Positions 22,414-31,016 of a DNA stretch of 35,035 bases are shown in pieces. The position numbers and the translations under genes are program-made. Below the pieces are notes generated by a model that was not told the origin of the DNA, did not search any database, and was given only the letters and a program-made list of their open reading frames with translations. Position 1 is the stretch's first letter. Each line of letters starts with the position of its first letter. This DNA comes from Lachnospiraceae bacterium (GTDB lineage: Bacteria; Bacillota; Clostridia; Lachnospirales; Lachnospiraceae). The stretch is from positions 15,301-50,335 of the forward strand of contig JAUNPZ010000008.1 in NCBI GenBank assembly GCA_030536455.1, given 5' to 3'.

Positions 22414-22809
22414 ATGGTATTTGAGATTGATTTTAACAGCAACGAAGCCTTTTATATCCAGCTCTGCAACCAGATTATCCTGGGGATTGCCACGGATGCC
22501 TTCAGCGAGGGGGACCCTCTGCCGTCTGTGCGTGCGCTGGCAGAGCAGATTGGCATCAATATGCATACGGTGAATAAGGCCTATTCCCTGCTGCGGCAGG
22601 AGGGCTTTGTGCGGGTGGACCGGCGCAGAGGCGCCGTGATTTCCCTGGACGCGGATAAGCTGCAGGCGGTAAAGGAGATGCGCCGGGAGCTGAGCGTGTC
22701 CCTGGCAAGGGGAATCTGCCACGGCATTTCCAGGGAGGAGGCCCATCAGATGGTGGACGAGATTTATAATTTGTTTCTTTCGAAAAATGATTCTCTGGAA
22801 CAGGAATGA
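22414..22809 (+). CDS. GntR-family regulator, YtrA-like (131 aa)
   Basis: This is a short DNA-binding regulator with a winged helix-turn-helix at about residues 10-77 (FYIQLCNQI, LPSVRALAEQIGINMHTVNKAYSLLRQEGFV) and only a small helical C-terminal part (80-131) for dimerisation, which is the YtrA subfamily architecture. YtrA-type genes usually sit with ABC transporter genes; this one instead stands 22 bases before mcsA, where ctsR is normally found in Firmicutes. A perfect inverted repeat covers its own promoter, which suggests autorepression and control of the stress operon. The ligand or signal is unknown. AAGGA lies 13 bases or so before the ATG, a somewhat long spacing. Confidence 0.88.
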   Translation: MVFEIDFNSNEAFYIQLCNQIILGIATDAFSEGDPLPSVRALAEQIGINMHTVNKAYSLLRQEGFVRVDRRRGAVISLDADKLQAVKEMRRELSVSLARGICHGISREEAHQMVDEIYNLFLSKNDSLEQE

Positions 22810-22831
22810 ACCGGCAGTAAGGAGGATATCC

Positions 22832-23431
22832 ATGTTATGTGAAAAGTGTAAAATCAGGGAAGCCAATATTAAATATACCGAAGTGATCAACGGCGTGAAG
22901 ACGGAGCATAATCTGTGCGCCCAGTGCGCGAAGGAGATGGATTTCGGCCCGTATTCGGCCATATTTGACGGGGATTTCCCCTTGGGAAAGCTTCTCTCCA
23001 GCCTGCTGGGCGTGGAGGAGGAGAGCCAGAAGGAGGATAAGCTGCATCAGATTGTATGCCCCTCCTGCGGCACCAGCTATCAGGAATTTGTGTCAGGCAG
23101 CCGGTTCGGCTGTCAGGACTGCTACAGCGTGTTTGACCTGCTGATCGGCGACAACATCAAGAAGCTTCAGGGAAGCGACTGCCATACCGGAAAGCATCCC
23201 AAGTATCTGCACCGGGAGCAGGGAGAGCTTATGAACGGCCCGGCTTCGGAGGGCGGCAGTGAGGAAGCATCCCGTCCGCAGATGGGCGGCGGTCTGACCA
23301 GAAGGGAGACCATCGAGCTTTTGAAGGCGCGGCTCCAGGAGGCGGTATTAAAGGAAGAGTATGAGGCCGCCGCCTTGTACCGGGACCAGATTAAGGCATT
23401 GGAAAAAGAGGAGGAGCAGGAGCATGCTTAA
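22832..23431 (+). CDS. mcsA: McsA, activator of the McsB arginine kinase (199 aa)
   Basis: McsA binds zinc and activates the protein-arginine kinase McsB, which marks proteins for ClpCP. Four CxxC pairs are visible: C3/C6, C29/C32, C76/C79 and C94/C97. The last 40 residues form a UVR motif (about 160-195, ELLKARLQEAVLKEEYEAAA), as in the family. The start at 22832 has AAGGAGG at good spacing; an in-frame upstream ATG at 22787 lies within the regulator gene and has no such site. The 3' end overlaps mcsB by 8 bases, indicating translational coupling. Confidence 0.92.
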   Translation: MLCEKCKIREANIKYTEVINGVKTEHNLCAQCAKEMDFGPYSAIFDGDFPLGKLLSSLLGVEEESQKEDKLHQIVCPSCGTSYQEFVSGSRFGCQDCYSVFDLLIGDNIKKLQGSDCHTGKHPKYLHREQGELMNGPASEGGSEEASRPQMGGGLTRRETIELLKARLQEAVLKEEYEAAALYRDQIKALEKEEEQEHA

Positions 23432-24488
23432 GTGGTTTGAACAGGTGTCGGAGGGCCAGCCCAACATCGTAAGCAGTCGGGTCCGCCTGGTGCGGAACTG
23501 GGAGCAGTACCATTTTCCAAAGGCTCTTTCTGCCAGGGAGAGCGAGGAGCTGGTAAAGCGGCTGGAGTACGGCCTGAAGGATTTAAAGGAACTGGATGGG
23601 AACGGGTATGAATATGTATACCTGGAGGAGCTGGATGAGCTGAGCCGCCGGGCCTTAAGGGAGCGCCGGATCATCAATTCCAGCATCCTGGAAAAGAAGG
23701 AGACGGTGGGACTGATCGTGTCGGAGGATGAGAGCGTCAGTGTGGTTTTAAATGGGGATGACCATATCCGCATGCAGCTTCTTTCTCCGGGCCTTCATCT
23801 GAATGAGCTCTGGAAGAGGGCGGACCAGATGGATGATTATGTGAATGCCCGCTTTTCTTATGCATTCGATGAAAAATACGGTTATCTGACCTCATTTCCC
23901 ACGAATGTGGGAACGGGAATGCGGGCGTCGGTGACCCTTCATCTGCCTTCCTTATCCATGGGCAAGAAATTCCAGAGCCTGATCGGAGATATGAGCCGGT
24001 TCGGCGTTACCCTGCGGGGAGTCTACGGGGAGGGCAATGAAAACTACGGAGCTCTTTACGAGGTTTCCAACCAGAAGACCCTGGGACTTTCGGAGCAGGA
24101 GATTATTGATGTGGTGGCCCGCGTGGCCAATCAGTTAAACCGGCAGGAGTGCCAGGTCCGGGAGCTGGCGCTTGAAAACCACCGCCTGGAGCGGGAGGAT
24201 GAGGCTTACAAGTCCTACGGTGTGTTAAAATACGCCAGAAGACTGTCCAACAAGGATGCGATGATGTTTCTTTCCCAGCTGATGTCCGGCGCGGATGACG
24301 GGCTGATTCATTTTAAAGAGCCCTGCTCCATCTACCGGCTGATGCTGGGGATTCAGACGGCAAACCTTCAGAAGCTTTCCCGCAGGCCCCTGAATAAGGA
24401 GGAGCTGGATGTGGCGAGAGCCGGATATCTGCGGGTGGAGCTGCCGGAGATTGAGGAAGACGAGTACAGGAGGACCGAACATGATTGA
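23424..24488 (+). CDS. mcsB: McsB-like protein-arginine kinase with the reactive Cys replaced by Phe (354 aa)
   Basis: McsB phosphorylates arginines in misfolded proteins using a phosphagen-kinase fold. The nucleotide-binding segments SSRVRLVRN (17-25) and NGDDHIRMQ (110-118) and the loop PTNVGTGMRAS (159-169) are present, and the C-terminal phosphoarginine-binding region continues to 354. In this family the loop is normally CPTNVGTG; here it is FPTNVGTG, with Phe158 (TTT at 23895-23897) in place of the reactive cysteine. Activity may be altered or tuned differently. The start overlaps the mcsA end, and its own end overlaps clpC by 8 bases. Gene order supports the call despite the substitution. 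Confidence 0.9.
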   Translation: MLKWFEQVSEGQPNIVSSRVRLVRNWEQYHFPKALSARESEELVKRLEYGLKDLKELDGNGYEYVYLEELDELSRRALRERRIINSSILEKKETVGLIVSEDESVSVVLNGDDHIRMQLLSPGLHLNELWKRADQMDDYVNARFSYAFDEKYGYLTSFPTNVGTGMRASVTLHLPSLSMGKKFQSLIGDMSRFGVTLRGVYGEGNENYGALYEVSNQKTLGLSEQEIIDVVARVANQLNRQECQVRELALENHRLEREDEAYKSYGVLKYARRLSNKDAMMFLSQLMSGADDGLIHFKEPCSIYRLMLGIQTANLQKLSRRPLNKEELDVARAGYLRVELPEIEEDEYRRTEHD

Positions 24489-26991
24489 CAGATTTACAGC
24501 AAAAGCCCGCGAAGCGATTACCCTTGCGGTAAATGCCGCGGAAAGCCTGGGCCATAATTATGTGGGCACGGAGCATCTGCTGATTGGATTGCTGCAGGAG
24601 GGAAGCGGCGCGGCCGCCAAGGTCCTGATGGAGAACGGCGTGCAGGAGGAGAAGGTGCTGGAGCTGGTAAACCAGCTGATTTCCCCCAACAGCACGGTGG
24701 GAATGATGGAACAGAACGGCTATACCCCAAGCGCCAGAAGGGTGATGGACAACAGCTACCGGGAGGCGGTGCGCTTCCAGGCTCCGTTGATCGGCACGGA
24801 GCATCTGCTGATTGCCATGATAAAAGAGGGGGACTGCATGGCCTCCCGACTGTTGAATACGCTGGGAATCAGCATTCAGAAGCTGTATATTGACCTGCTG
24901 TCCGCCATGGGAGAGGATGCCCCGGCGGGAAGCCGGGAGGAGCTTCACAGCGGACGGGCGCCGAAGGGCAGGGCCAATACGCCTACCCTGGACAGCTACA
25001 GCCGGGACCTGACGGAGCTTGCCGCAGACGGAAAGCTGGACCCGGTCATCGGCCGGGAGCAGGAGATTCAGCGTGTGATCCAGATATTAAGCCGTCGGAC
25101 GAAGAATAACCCCTGCCTGATTGGAGAACCCGGCGTGGGAAAGACGGCGGTGGTGGAAGGCCTGGCACAGATGATCGCATCGGGAAATGTGCCGGAAACC
25201 ATCGCGCAGAAGCGGGTGGTCACCCTGGATCTGTCCGGCATGGTGGCCGGCTCCAAGTACCGGGGCGAGTTCGAGGAGCGGATCAAGAAGGTGCTTGCCG
25301 AGGTGATGGAGGACGGACAGGTTCTCCTGTTTATCGATGAGATCCATACCATCATCGGCGCGGGCGGCGCAGAGGGAGCCATCGATGCTTCCAATATCTT
25401 AAAGCCGTCTCTGGCCAGAGGAGAGCTTCAGCTCATCGGCGCAACGACGATTGAAGAGTACCGGAAGTACATCGAAAAGGACGCGGCGCTGGAGCGGCGG
25501 TTCCAGCCGGTGACGGTGGAGGAGCCGACGATGGAGGAGACCACCGCCATCTTAAAGGGACTCAGGGGCCGCTACGAGGACCATCATAAGGTGACCATTA
25601 CCGACGATGCCCTGGAGGCTGCGGTAAAGCTGTCCGCCCGGTATATCAATGACCGTTTCCTTCCGGATAAGGCCATCGACCTGATTGACGAGGCATCCTC
25701 CAAGGTGCGTCTGACCAATTTTGTGGAGCCGGAGGAGATCAAGGCGCTGGAGCAGGAGATTGAGGCGCTGGAGAAGCAGAAGGAGGACGCGGTGAAGGCG
25801 GAGGCCTACGAGAAGGCCGGCGATATCAAGAAAAAGCAGGAAAAGAAGTGGGAAAAGATCCAGAAAATCCGTACCAGATGGGAAAAGGAAAAAACCAGCC
25901 GGAAGCTGGTCGTGGATGAGAATGAGATTGCGGAGGTCGTGGCCGGATGGACCCGGATTCCGGTGAAGAAGCTGGAGGAGGAAGAGTCGGAACGGTTAAG
26001 AAAGCTGGAATCCATCCTGCATGAGCGGGTGGTAGGCCAGGAGGAGGCGGTAGCGGCTGTCTCCAAGGCAATCCGCCGGGGCCGTGTGGGCTTAAAGGAC
26101 CCGAAGCGCCCCATCGGCTCCTTCCTGTTCTTAGGCCCCACCGGCGTGGGAAAGACAGAGCTGTGCAAGGCTCTCGCAGAGGCCATGTTCGGCACGGAAA
26201 CAGCATTGATCCGGGTCGATATGTCAGAGTACATGGAGAAGCACAGCGTATCCAAGATGATCGGCTCCCCGCCAGGCTATGTGGGCTACGAGGAGGGCGG
26301 ACAGCTCAGCGAGAAGGTGCGCCGCAATCCTTATTCCGTCATCCTGTTTGATGAAATTGAGAAGGCCCACCCGGATGTATTTAACATCCTGCTCCAGGTG
26401 CTGGATGACGGCCACATTACGGACGCCCAGGGAAGGAAGATTGATTTTAAGAATACCATCCTGATTATGACATCCAACGCGGGAGCGGAGAATATCGTAT
26501 CTCCGAAGCGTCTGGGCTTTGCCTCGGTGAATGATGAGAAGGCAAATTACACCTTTATGAAGGATAAGGTGCTGGAGGAGGTAAAGCGGATGTTCCGTCC
26601 GGAATTCTTAAACCGGATTGATGAGATCATCGTGTTCCATCAGCTGAATAAGGAGCATATGAAGAGCATCGCGGACATCATGCTGAAATCCATCTTAAAG
26701 CGGACCAGAGAGCAGATGGACATCCGTCTGGAGGTGTCTGAGCCGGCGAAGGAGCTTCTGATTGATAAGGGCTATGATGAGAAATACGGCGCAAGACCAC
26801 TTCGGAGAACCATTCAGAACCTGCTGGAGGATAAGCTGGCAGAAGAGATTCTGGATGGAAAGGTGAAGAAGGGAGACTGCGTGCGGATTGGCGCTGCAGA
26901 GGGCAGCCTGACGTTTCTGGCGGTTCAGGAGCCGGACAAACAGGCGGATGAGGAAGGCAGTCTTTCCGGAAATGTGAAGGAAAAAGTGTAA
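24481..26991 (+). CDS. clpC: ClpC, Hsp100 AAA+ unfoldase (836 aa)
   Basis: ClpC unfolds proteins, including arginine-phosphorylated ones, and feeds them to ClpP. It has two Clp N-repeats (1-150, EHLLIGLL and EHLLIAMI), D1 with Walker A GEPGVGKT (215-222), a middle UVR-like coiled segment (about 420-465) that binds adaptors, D2 with Walker A GPTGVGKT (552-559), and the C-terminal D2-small domain (about 710-810). The start has AGGAGG seven bases upstream and lies within the mcsB 3' end. Length is normal. It is last in the four-gene operon; no clear terminator follows before the promoter at 27047-27075. Confidence 0.96.
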   Translation: MIDRFTAKAREAITLAVNAAESLGHNYVGTEHLLIGLLQEGSGAAAKVLMENGVQEEKVLELVNQLISPNSTVGMMEQNGYTPSARRVMDNSYREAVRFQAPLIGTEHLLIAMIKEGDCMASRLLNTLGISIQKLYIDLLSAMGEDAPAGSREELHSGRAPKGRANTPTLDSYSRDLTELAADGKLDPVIGREQEIQRVIQILSRRTKNNPCLIGEPGVGKTAVVEGLAQMIASGNVPETIAQKRVVTLDLSGMVAGSKYRGEFEERIKKVLAEVMEDGQVLLFIDEIHTIIGAGGAEGAIDASNILKPSLARGELQLIGATTIEEYRKYIEKDAALERRFQPVTVEEPTMEETTAILKGLRGRYEDHHKVTITDDALEAAVKLSARYINDRFLPDKAIDLIDEASSKVRLTNFVEPEEIKALEQEIEALEKQKEDAVKAEAYEKAGDIKKKQEKKWEKIQKIRTRWEKEKTSRKLVVDENEIAEVVAGWTRIPVKKLEEEESERLRKLESILHERVVGQEEAVAAVSKAIRRGRVGLKDPKRPIGSFLFLGPTGVGKTELCKALAEAMFGTETALIRVDMSEYMEKHSVSKMIGSPPGYVGYEEGGQLSEKVRRNPYSVILFDEIEKAHPDVFNILLQVLDDGHITDAQGRKIDFKNTILIMTSNAGAENIVSPKRLGFASVNDEKANYTFMKDKVLEEVKRMFRPEFLNRIDEIIVFHQLNKEHMKSIADIMLKSILKRTREQMDIRLEVSEPAKELLIDKGYDEKYGARPLRRTIQNLLEDKLAEEILDGKVKKGDCVRIGAAEGSLTFLAVQEPDKQADEEGSLSGNVKEKV

Positions 26992-27046
26992 GGAAAGGCG
27001 CAGGAAAAAGTTAAGGAAAAATACAGAGAATCCGGGAATGTTTTAC

Positions 27047-27075
27047 TGGTCATTTGAAGGGATTTCGTGTATAAT
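27047..27075 (+). promoter_or_regulatory. Promoter upstream of the orphan conserved gene
   Basis: A perfect TATAAT (27070-27075) lies 17 bases after TGGTCA (27047-27052), which matches the -35 consensus at four positions. It can drive the 137-residue gene and radA. Confidence 0.6.
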
Positions 27076-27156
27076 CAGCATATGGGAATCGCTGGGGATG
27101 CCCGGCGGTTCCGCGAAAGAAGAAGGCAAGCAGAAAAATACTAGGAGGGCAAACAG

Positions 27157-27570
27157 ATGCCAGGAATCGAATCTTTAATCCAAACCGAACAGGATGGAAC
27201 CATTAGTTTTGGAAATTATACATTAAATGAAAAGTCGAAGCTGCAGGATTTTGAGCACCAGGGAGACTTATATAAGGTGAAGACCTTCTATGAGATTACC
27301 AAGCTGGAGCGGAACGGCATGTTCGTATACGAATCGGTTCCGGGAACCGCAGTGGCTCACTTTTCCGAGACAGATGATGGGGTAATCTGCCAGGTGGAAG
27401 GCTTTAAGGCGTCTCAGGTTACGGTTCAGTTAGAGGCGGATACCGAATATAAGATTTTTGAGGACGGTCTTCTGACCGGCGAAATCCAGACCAACATGAG
27501 CGGCAAGCTTGGCGTGAATCTGGACCTGGAGGATGAAAAGCCGATTGAGTTAAAGATTGTAAAGGCTTAA
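27157..27570 (+). CDS. Conserved protein of unknown function next to radA (137 aa)
   Basis: I recognise no characterised family; similar small proteins in Lachnospiraceae carry the vague name endosialidase, which I do not adopt. It is acidic and soluble, with no signal peptide or membrane helix. The sequence alternates short beta-strand-like stretches (TISFGNYTL, LYKVKTFYEITKLERN, MFVYESVPGTAVAHF, EYKIFEDGLLTGEIQTNM, KPIELKIVKA), suggesting an all-beta fold. It starts MPGIESL with AGGAGGG upstream and stands 41 bases before radA, likely in one transcript. Confidence 0.75.
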   Translation: MPGIESLIQTEQDGTISFGNYTLNEKSKLQDFEHQGDLYKVKTFYEITKLERNGMFVYESVPGTAVAHFSETDDGVICQVEGFKASQVTVQLEADTEYKIFEDGLLTGEIQTNMSGKLGVNLDLEDEKPIELKIVKA

Positions 27571-27611
27571 CTGCAGGTTTTATCGATTGACGCAGGTGGA
27601 AAGGAAGCATT

Positions 27612-28979
27612 ATGGCAAAGGCAAAGGCGACCGCATTTTTCTGTAAGGAATGCGGCTATGAATCCAGCAAGTGGATGGGACAGTGCCCGGCCTGCCGACA
27701 ATGGAATACGATGGTGGAGGAGCCGGTGTCGAAGACACTGCCTTCGGCGAAGGCTCCAAGCCGTGTGAAAGGGCAGGTGCAACCTGCCCTTTTGTCCGAT
27801 ATATCCCTTGACGAGCAGGACCGGATGAGCACCGGGTTCGGAGAACTGGACCGGGTGCTGGGAAGCGGCGTGGTGGCCGGTTCCCTGGTTTTAGTGGGAG
27901 GCGACCCCGGCATCGGAAAATCAACCCTGCTCCTGCAGGTCTGCCGGAATCTGGCGGCGTCGGGAAAGGGGGTTCTTTATATTTCCGGAGAGGAATCCTT
28001 AAAGCAGATTAAGCTGCGGGCGAACCGGATCGGTACGGTAAGCGGCGACCTGCGGTTCCTGTGTGAGACGAATCTGGGGGATATCCGGGAGGTGATTGAG
28101 GAGAGAAAGCCGGATGTGGTGGTCATTGACTCCATTCAGACCATGTTCATGGAGGAAATCACCTCGGCTCCCGGCAGCGTAAGCCAGGTAAGAGAATGCA
28201 CCAATGTGCTGATGCAGATTGCGAAGGGACTGGGAATCGCCATATTCATCGTGGGACATGTGACCAAGGAGGGCGTAGTGGCCGGCCCCAGAGTGCTGGA
28301 GCATATGGTGGACACCGTTCTTTACTTTGAGGGGGAGCGGACGGCCTCCTACCGCATCTTAAGAGGCGTCAAGAACCGTTTCGGCTCTACCAATGAAATC
28401 GGCGTGTTCGAGATGCTGGAGGAGGGCTTAAGCGAGGTGGAAAATCCATCGGAGTTCCTCTTGAGCGGCAGACCGGAGGATGCCTCCGGGGCGGTGGTGG
28501 CCTGTCTGATGGAGGGAACCCGTTCCATCCTTCTGGAGGTTCAGGCCCTGGTGACGGAGACGAATTTCGGCATGGCCAGAAGGACGGCGGCCGGAGCGGA
28601 TTTTAACCGGGTGAATCTTCTGATGGCGGTGCTGGAGAAGCGGTGCCGGTACGACCTGGGACGGTTCGACGCGTATGTGAATATCGCAGGCGGCATGAAG
28701 ATGAACGAACCGGCCATGGACCTGGCGATTGTGCTGGCCATTATCTCCAGCTATAAGGATAAGCCGGTTGACCCGGCTACGGTGATATTCGGCGAGGTGG
28801 GACTGGCCGGCGAGGTCCGGGCGGTTTCCATGGCGGAGCAGAGGGTTTATGAGGCGAAGAAGCTGGGCTTTACCACCTGTGTGATTCCGAAGCTGTGCCT
28901 GGAGAAGATGAAGCCGGTGGAAGGAATCCGGGTGATCGGAGTGGCGAATGTGAGAGAGGCGATCGGGGCGGTGCTGTAG
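27612..28979 (+). CDS. radA: DNA repair protein RadA (455 aa)
   Basis: RadA is a RecA-like helicase that promotes branch migration in recombination and repair. Family marks are the N-terminal zinc finger (C11, C14, C25, C28), Walker A GGDPGIGKST (96-105), the KNRFG motif (254-258), and a C-terminal Lon-protease-like domain (about 285-455). Length is typical. AAAGGA lies upstream of the ATG. It shares a likely transcript with the preceding 137-residue gene. Confidence 0.96.
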   Translation: MAKAKATAFFCKECGYESSKWMGQCPACRQWNTMVEEPVSKTLPSAKAPSRVKGQVQPALLSDISLDEQDRMSTGFGELDRVLGSGVVAGSLVLVGGDPGIGKSTLLLQVCRNLAASGKGVLYISGEESLKQIKLRANRIGTVSGDLRFLCETNLGDIREVIEERKPDVVVIDSIQTMFMEEITSAPGSVSQVRECTNVLMQIAKGLGIAIFIVGHVTKEGVVAGPRVLEHMVDTVLYFEGERTASYRILRGVKNRFGSTNEIGVFEMLEEGLSEVENPSEFLLSGRPEDASGAVVACLMEGTRSILLEVQALVTETNFGMARRTAAGADFNRVNLLMAVLEKRCRYDLGRFDAYVNIAGGMKMNEPAMDLAIVLAIISSYKDKPVDPATVIFGEVGLAGEVRAVSMAEQRVYEAKKLGFTTCVIPKLCLEKMKPVEGIRVIGVANVREAIGAVL

Positions 28980-29045
28980 GAGAAAGCGGCTGAACGCTAT
29001 GGCAGGCGGTTACGGCTGCAGGCTGGTTGGCTGACGGTTACGCCC

Positions 29046-29096
29046 GCGATGGAACCGGAAGCCTCCTTCCGCGCGTTTGCACTCTGGTTCCATCGC
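29046..29096. repeat. Perfect 11-bp inverted repeat between radA and tRNA-Trp
   Basis: GCGATGGAACC (29046-29056) is perfectly matched by GGTTCCATCGC (29086-29096), with an inner CGGAA/TTCCG stem (29056-29060, 29067-29071). No T-run follows on either strand. An 8-base direct repeat CGGTTACG occurs just upstream (29007-29014 and 29035-29042). It could be the folded 3' end of the radA mRNA or a small structured RNA. Confidence 0.5.
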
Positions 29097-29140
29097 AGCG
29101 GTACATAAGATGCGTGAAAGAGCGGATTCCATATAAAACG

Positions 29141-29175
29141 AAAAAGACCTAAAAGCTTTTTGGCCTTCAGGTCTT
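29141..29175 (-). terminator. Terminator of tRNA-Trp
   Basis: On the minus strand AAGACCT (29169-29175) pairs with AGGTCTT (29144-29150), enclosing an AAAAGCTTTT palindrome and followed by T residues. It lies just after the tRNA 3' end. Confidence 0.8.
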
Positions 29176-29183
29176 ATACTTAG

Positions 29184-29254
29184 CAGGGGAAGAGGGGCTC
29201 GAACCCCCATCTACGGTTTTGGAGACCGCTGCTCTACCATTGAACTATTCCCCT
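29184..29254 (-). tRNA. tRNA-Trp (anticodon CCA)
   Basis: The minus strand folds as a complete cloverleaf: acceptor AGGGGAA/TTCCCCT, D-stem GTTC/GAGC, anticodon stem GCGGT/ACCGT with loop CTCCAAA (anticodon CCA), T-stem GGGGG/CCCTC with loop TTCGAGC, and discriminator G. The 3' CCA is not encoded (CTA follows), so a nucleotidyltransferase must add it. Confidence 0.97.
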
Positions 29255-29284
29255 ATTTGTCTGCGTCATCCTTAACGCTCCATT

Positions 29285-29313
29285 ATAATAACATACATGT
29301 TTCGGTATGTCAA
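29285..29313 (-). promoter_or_regulatory. Promoter of tRNA-Trp
   Basis: On the minus strand TTGACA (29308-29313), 17 bases and TATTAT (29285-29290), about 30 bases before the tRNA 5' end. Confidence 0.78.
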
Positions 29314-29424
29314 CAGCTTTGAAGGAATTTTTGTAATTTTTTGATGATTATACACAACTTTGTGTGAAGTGACTAAAAAATACAAAATACGCAAAAAGAA
29401 AATATACATTTTTTTGGTAAAACC

Positions 29425-29453
29425 TTGAAAGTAGGCCATGATTTTGCTATAAT
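29425..29453 (+). promoter_or_regulatory. Strong extended -10 promoter of pfk
   Basis: TTGAAA (29425-29430), 17 bases and TATAAT (29448-29453) preceded by TGC, an extended -10 element. Suits a highly expressed glycolytic gene. Confidence 0.88.
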
Positions 29454-29500
29454 CGAAAGAAATGATTTTCACGAACCAATTTATTAAGGGGGAATTTTTT

Positions 29501-30739
29501 ATGGCAAAAAAAGGAAACATCATCGTAGGACAATCTGGAGGTCCAACATCTGTAATTAACTCCAGTCTGGCAGGCGTTTATAAGACCGCCAAAGAGAGAG
29601 GCTTCCATAAGGTTTACGGAATGCTTCACGGAATCCAGGGCTTTTTGGATGAACAGTATGTGGACCTGTCAACCCAGATTCATTCGGATATGGATATTGA
29701 GCTTTTAAAGCGGACGCCTTCTGCATTTTTAGGCTCCTGCCGCTACAAGCTTCCGGAGATTCATGAGAATCCGGAGATTTACGACAAGATTTTCCAGATC
29801 CTGGATAAATTAAACATCGAAGTATTTATCTATATCGGCGGAAATGATTCCATGGATACCATCAAGAAATTATCGGACTATGCCATCATCAAAGGCCATC
29901 GTCAGAAATTCCTGGGCGTACCAAAGACCATTGATAATGATTTGGCCCTTACGGATCACACCCCCGGATTCGGCAGTGCGGCGAAGTATATCGGTGCCTC
30001 TACCAAGGAAATTATCCGCGATGCATTAGGTCTCACCTACAAGAAGGCCATGATTACCGTTATCGAGGTGATGGGAAGAAACGCAGGCTGGCTCACCGGC
30101 GCTACGGCTCTGGCGAAGACCGAGGACTGCGACGGACCGGATCTGATCTATCTTCCGGAGGTAGCATTCGATGTAGATAAGTTCTTAAAGAAGGTTAAGG
30201 ACCTGCTGAAAAAGAAGAGTTCGGTTGTGGTTGCGGTTTCTGAGGGAATCAAGCTGGCGGACGGCCGCTATGTGTGCGAGCTTTCCGGCGGCGCGGACTA
30301 TGTGGACGCCTTCGGACATAAGCAGCTTCAGGGTACCGCCGCATATCTGGCCGGCTTTTTAAAGAATGAGATCGGCTGCAAGACCAGAAGCGTGGAGTTC
30401 TCCACCCTTCAGAGAAGCGCTTCCCATATGGCATCCAGAGTGGATATCAATGAAGCGTTCATGGTAGGCGGCGCGGCAGTGAAGGCGGCAGACGAAGGAG
30501 ATACCGGAAAGATGGTAGTCATCGACCGTGTATCCGACGACCCGTACATGAGTGCAGCCGGCATCTACGATGTACATAAGATTGCAAACAATGAAAAACT
30601 GGTTCCGAGAAACTGGCTGAACAAGGAAGGAAACTATGTAACCGATGATTTCCTGGACTATGTAGAGCCGCTGATCCAGGGCGATTACCAGCCATTTATG
30701 GTAAATGGACTTCCACAGCATCTTGTCCTGAAGAAATAA
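29501..30739 (+). CDS. 6-phosphofructokinase, PPi-dependent type (412 aa)
   Basis: The enzyme phosphorylates fructose-6-phosphate to the 1,6-bisphosphate. Motifs are VGQSGGPTSVINSS (9-22), IGGNDSMDT (112-120) with Asp116, VPKTIDNDL (140-148) with Lys142, and MGRNAGWL. The Asp and Lys stand at the two positions that are Gly/Gly in ATP enzymes (IGGDG, PGTIDND), so pyrophosphate is the predicted phosphoryl donor and the reaction would be reversible. Asn115 replaces the Asp of the usual GGDD. The start at 29501 has AAGGGGGA upstream; the in-frame ATG at 29462 is at the transcript start and is unlikely. Codon use is biased as in highly expressed genes. It is monocistronic with a strong promoter and terminator. 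Confidence 0.92.
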   Translation: MAKKGNIIVGQSGGPTSVINSSLAGVYKTAKERGFHKVYGMLHGIQGFLDEQYVDLSTQIHSDMDIELLKRTPSAFLGSCRYKLPEIHENPEIYDKIFQILDKLNIEVFIYIGGNDSMDTIKKLSDYAIIKGHRQKFLGVPKTIDNDLALTDHTPGFGSAAKYIGASTKEIIRDALGLTYKKAMITVIEVMGRNAGWLTGATALAKTEDCDGPDLIYLPEVAFDVDKFLKKVKDLLKKKSSVVVAVSEGIKLADGRYVCELSGGADYVDAFGHKQLQGTAAYLAGFLKNEIGCKTRSVEFSTLQRSASHMASRVDINEAFMVGGAAVKAADEGDTGKMVVIDRVSDDPYMSAAGIYDVHKIANNEKLVPRNWLNKEGNYVTDDFLDYVEPLIQGDYQPFMVNGLPQHLVLKK

Positions 30740-30787
30740 AATTTTATGCGTTTTGCGAAAAAATAACAGAAACCGAGAAAACAGAAG

Positions 30788-30831
30788 AAGGTAAAATGAT
30801 AGCAGAAACCGCTGTCATTTTACCTTTTTTT
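30788..30831 (+). terminator. Terminator after pfk
   Basis: AAGGTAAAATGA (30788-30799) pairs perfectly with TCATTTTACCTT (30815-30826), with an inner AGC/GCT pair and a T7 run. Confidence 0.93.
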
Positions 30832-30904
30832 ACAATGCGCGGGAAAAATGCACATAGGAAGAGAGGAAAAACGAATCGAAACCATACAAAACACACGAAA
30901 AAAG

Positions 30905-30918
30905 TGTAACCGATTTCA
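30905..30918 (+). promoter_or_regulatory. Catabolite-responsive element (cre) candidate
   Basis: TGTAACCGATTTCA matches every fixed position of the cre consensus TGWNANCGNTNWCA. It lies inside a larger AAAAAAGTG/CACTTTTTT inverted repeat (30898-30906, 30917-30925) and ends 13 bases before the -35 box at 30932. A CcpA dimer bound upstream of -35 would more often activate than repress. Confidence 0.65.
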
Positions 30919-30931
30919 CTTTTTTAAAAAA

Positions 30932-30960
30932 TTGACTTTTGGATTCAATGATGATATAAA
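30932..30960 (+). promoter_or_regulatory. Promoter of the HPr-like gene
   Basis: TTGACT (30932-30937), 17 bases and TATAAA (30955-30960), downstream of the cre candidate. Confidence 0.78.
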
Positions 30961-31016
30961 TATGTCAGCACACAGAAAACCACATTTTTAATGAAAAAAA
31001 AGGAGTCTGATATTTT

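Noticed and set aside
22338-22414. CtsR operator (tandem GGTCAAA repeats)
   Set aside because: No such heptamers are visible in the promoter region; only the GTTATA/TATAAC repeat is present.
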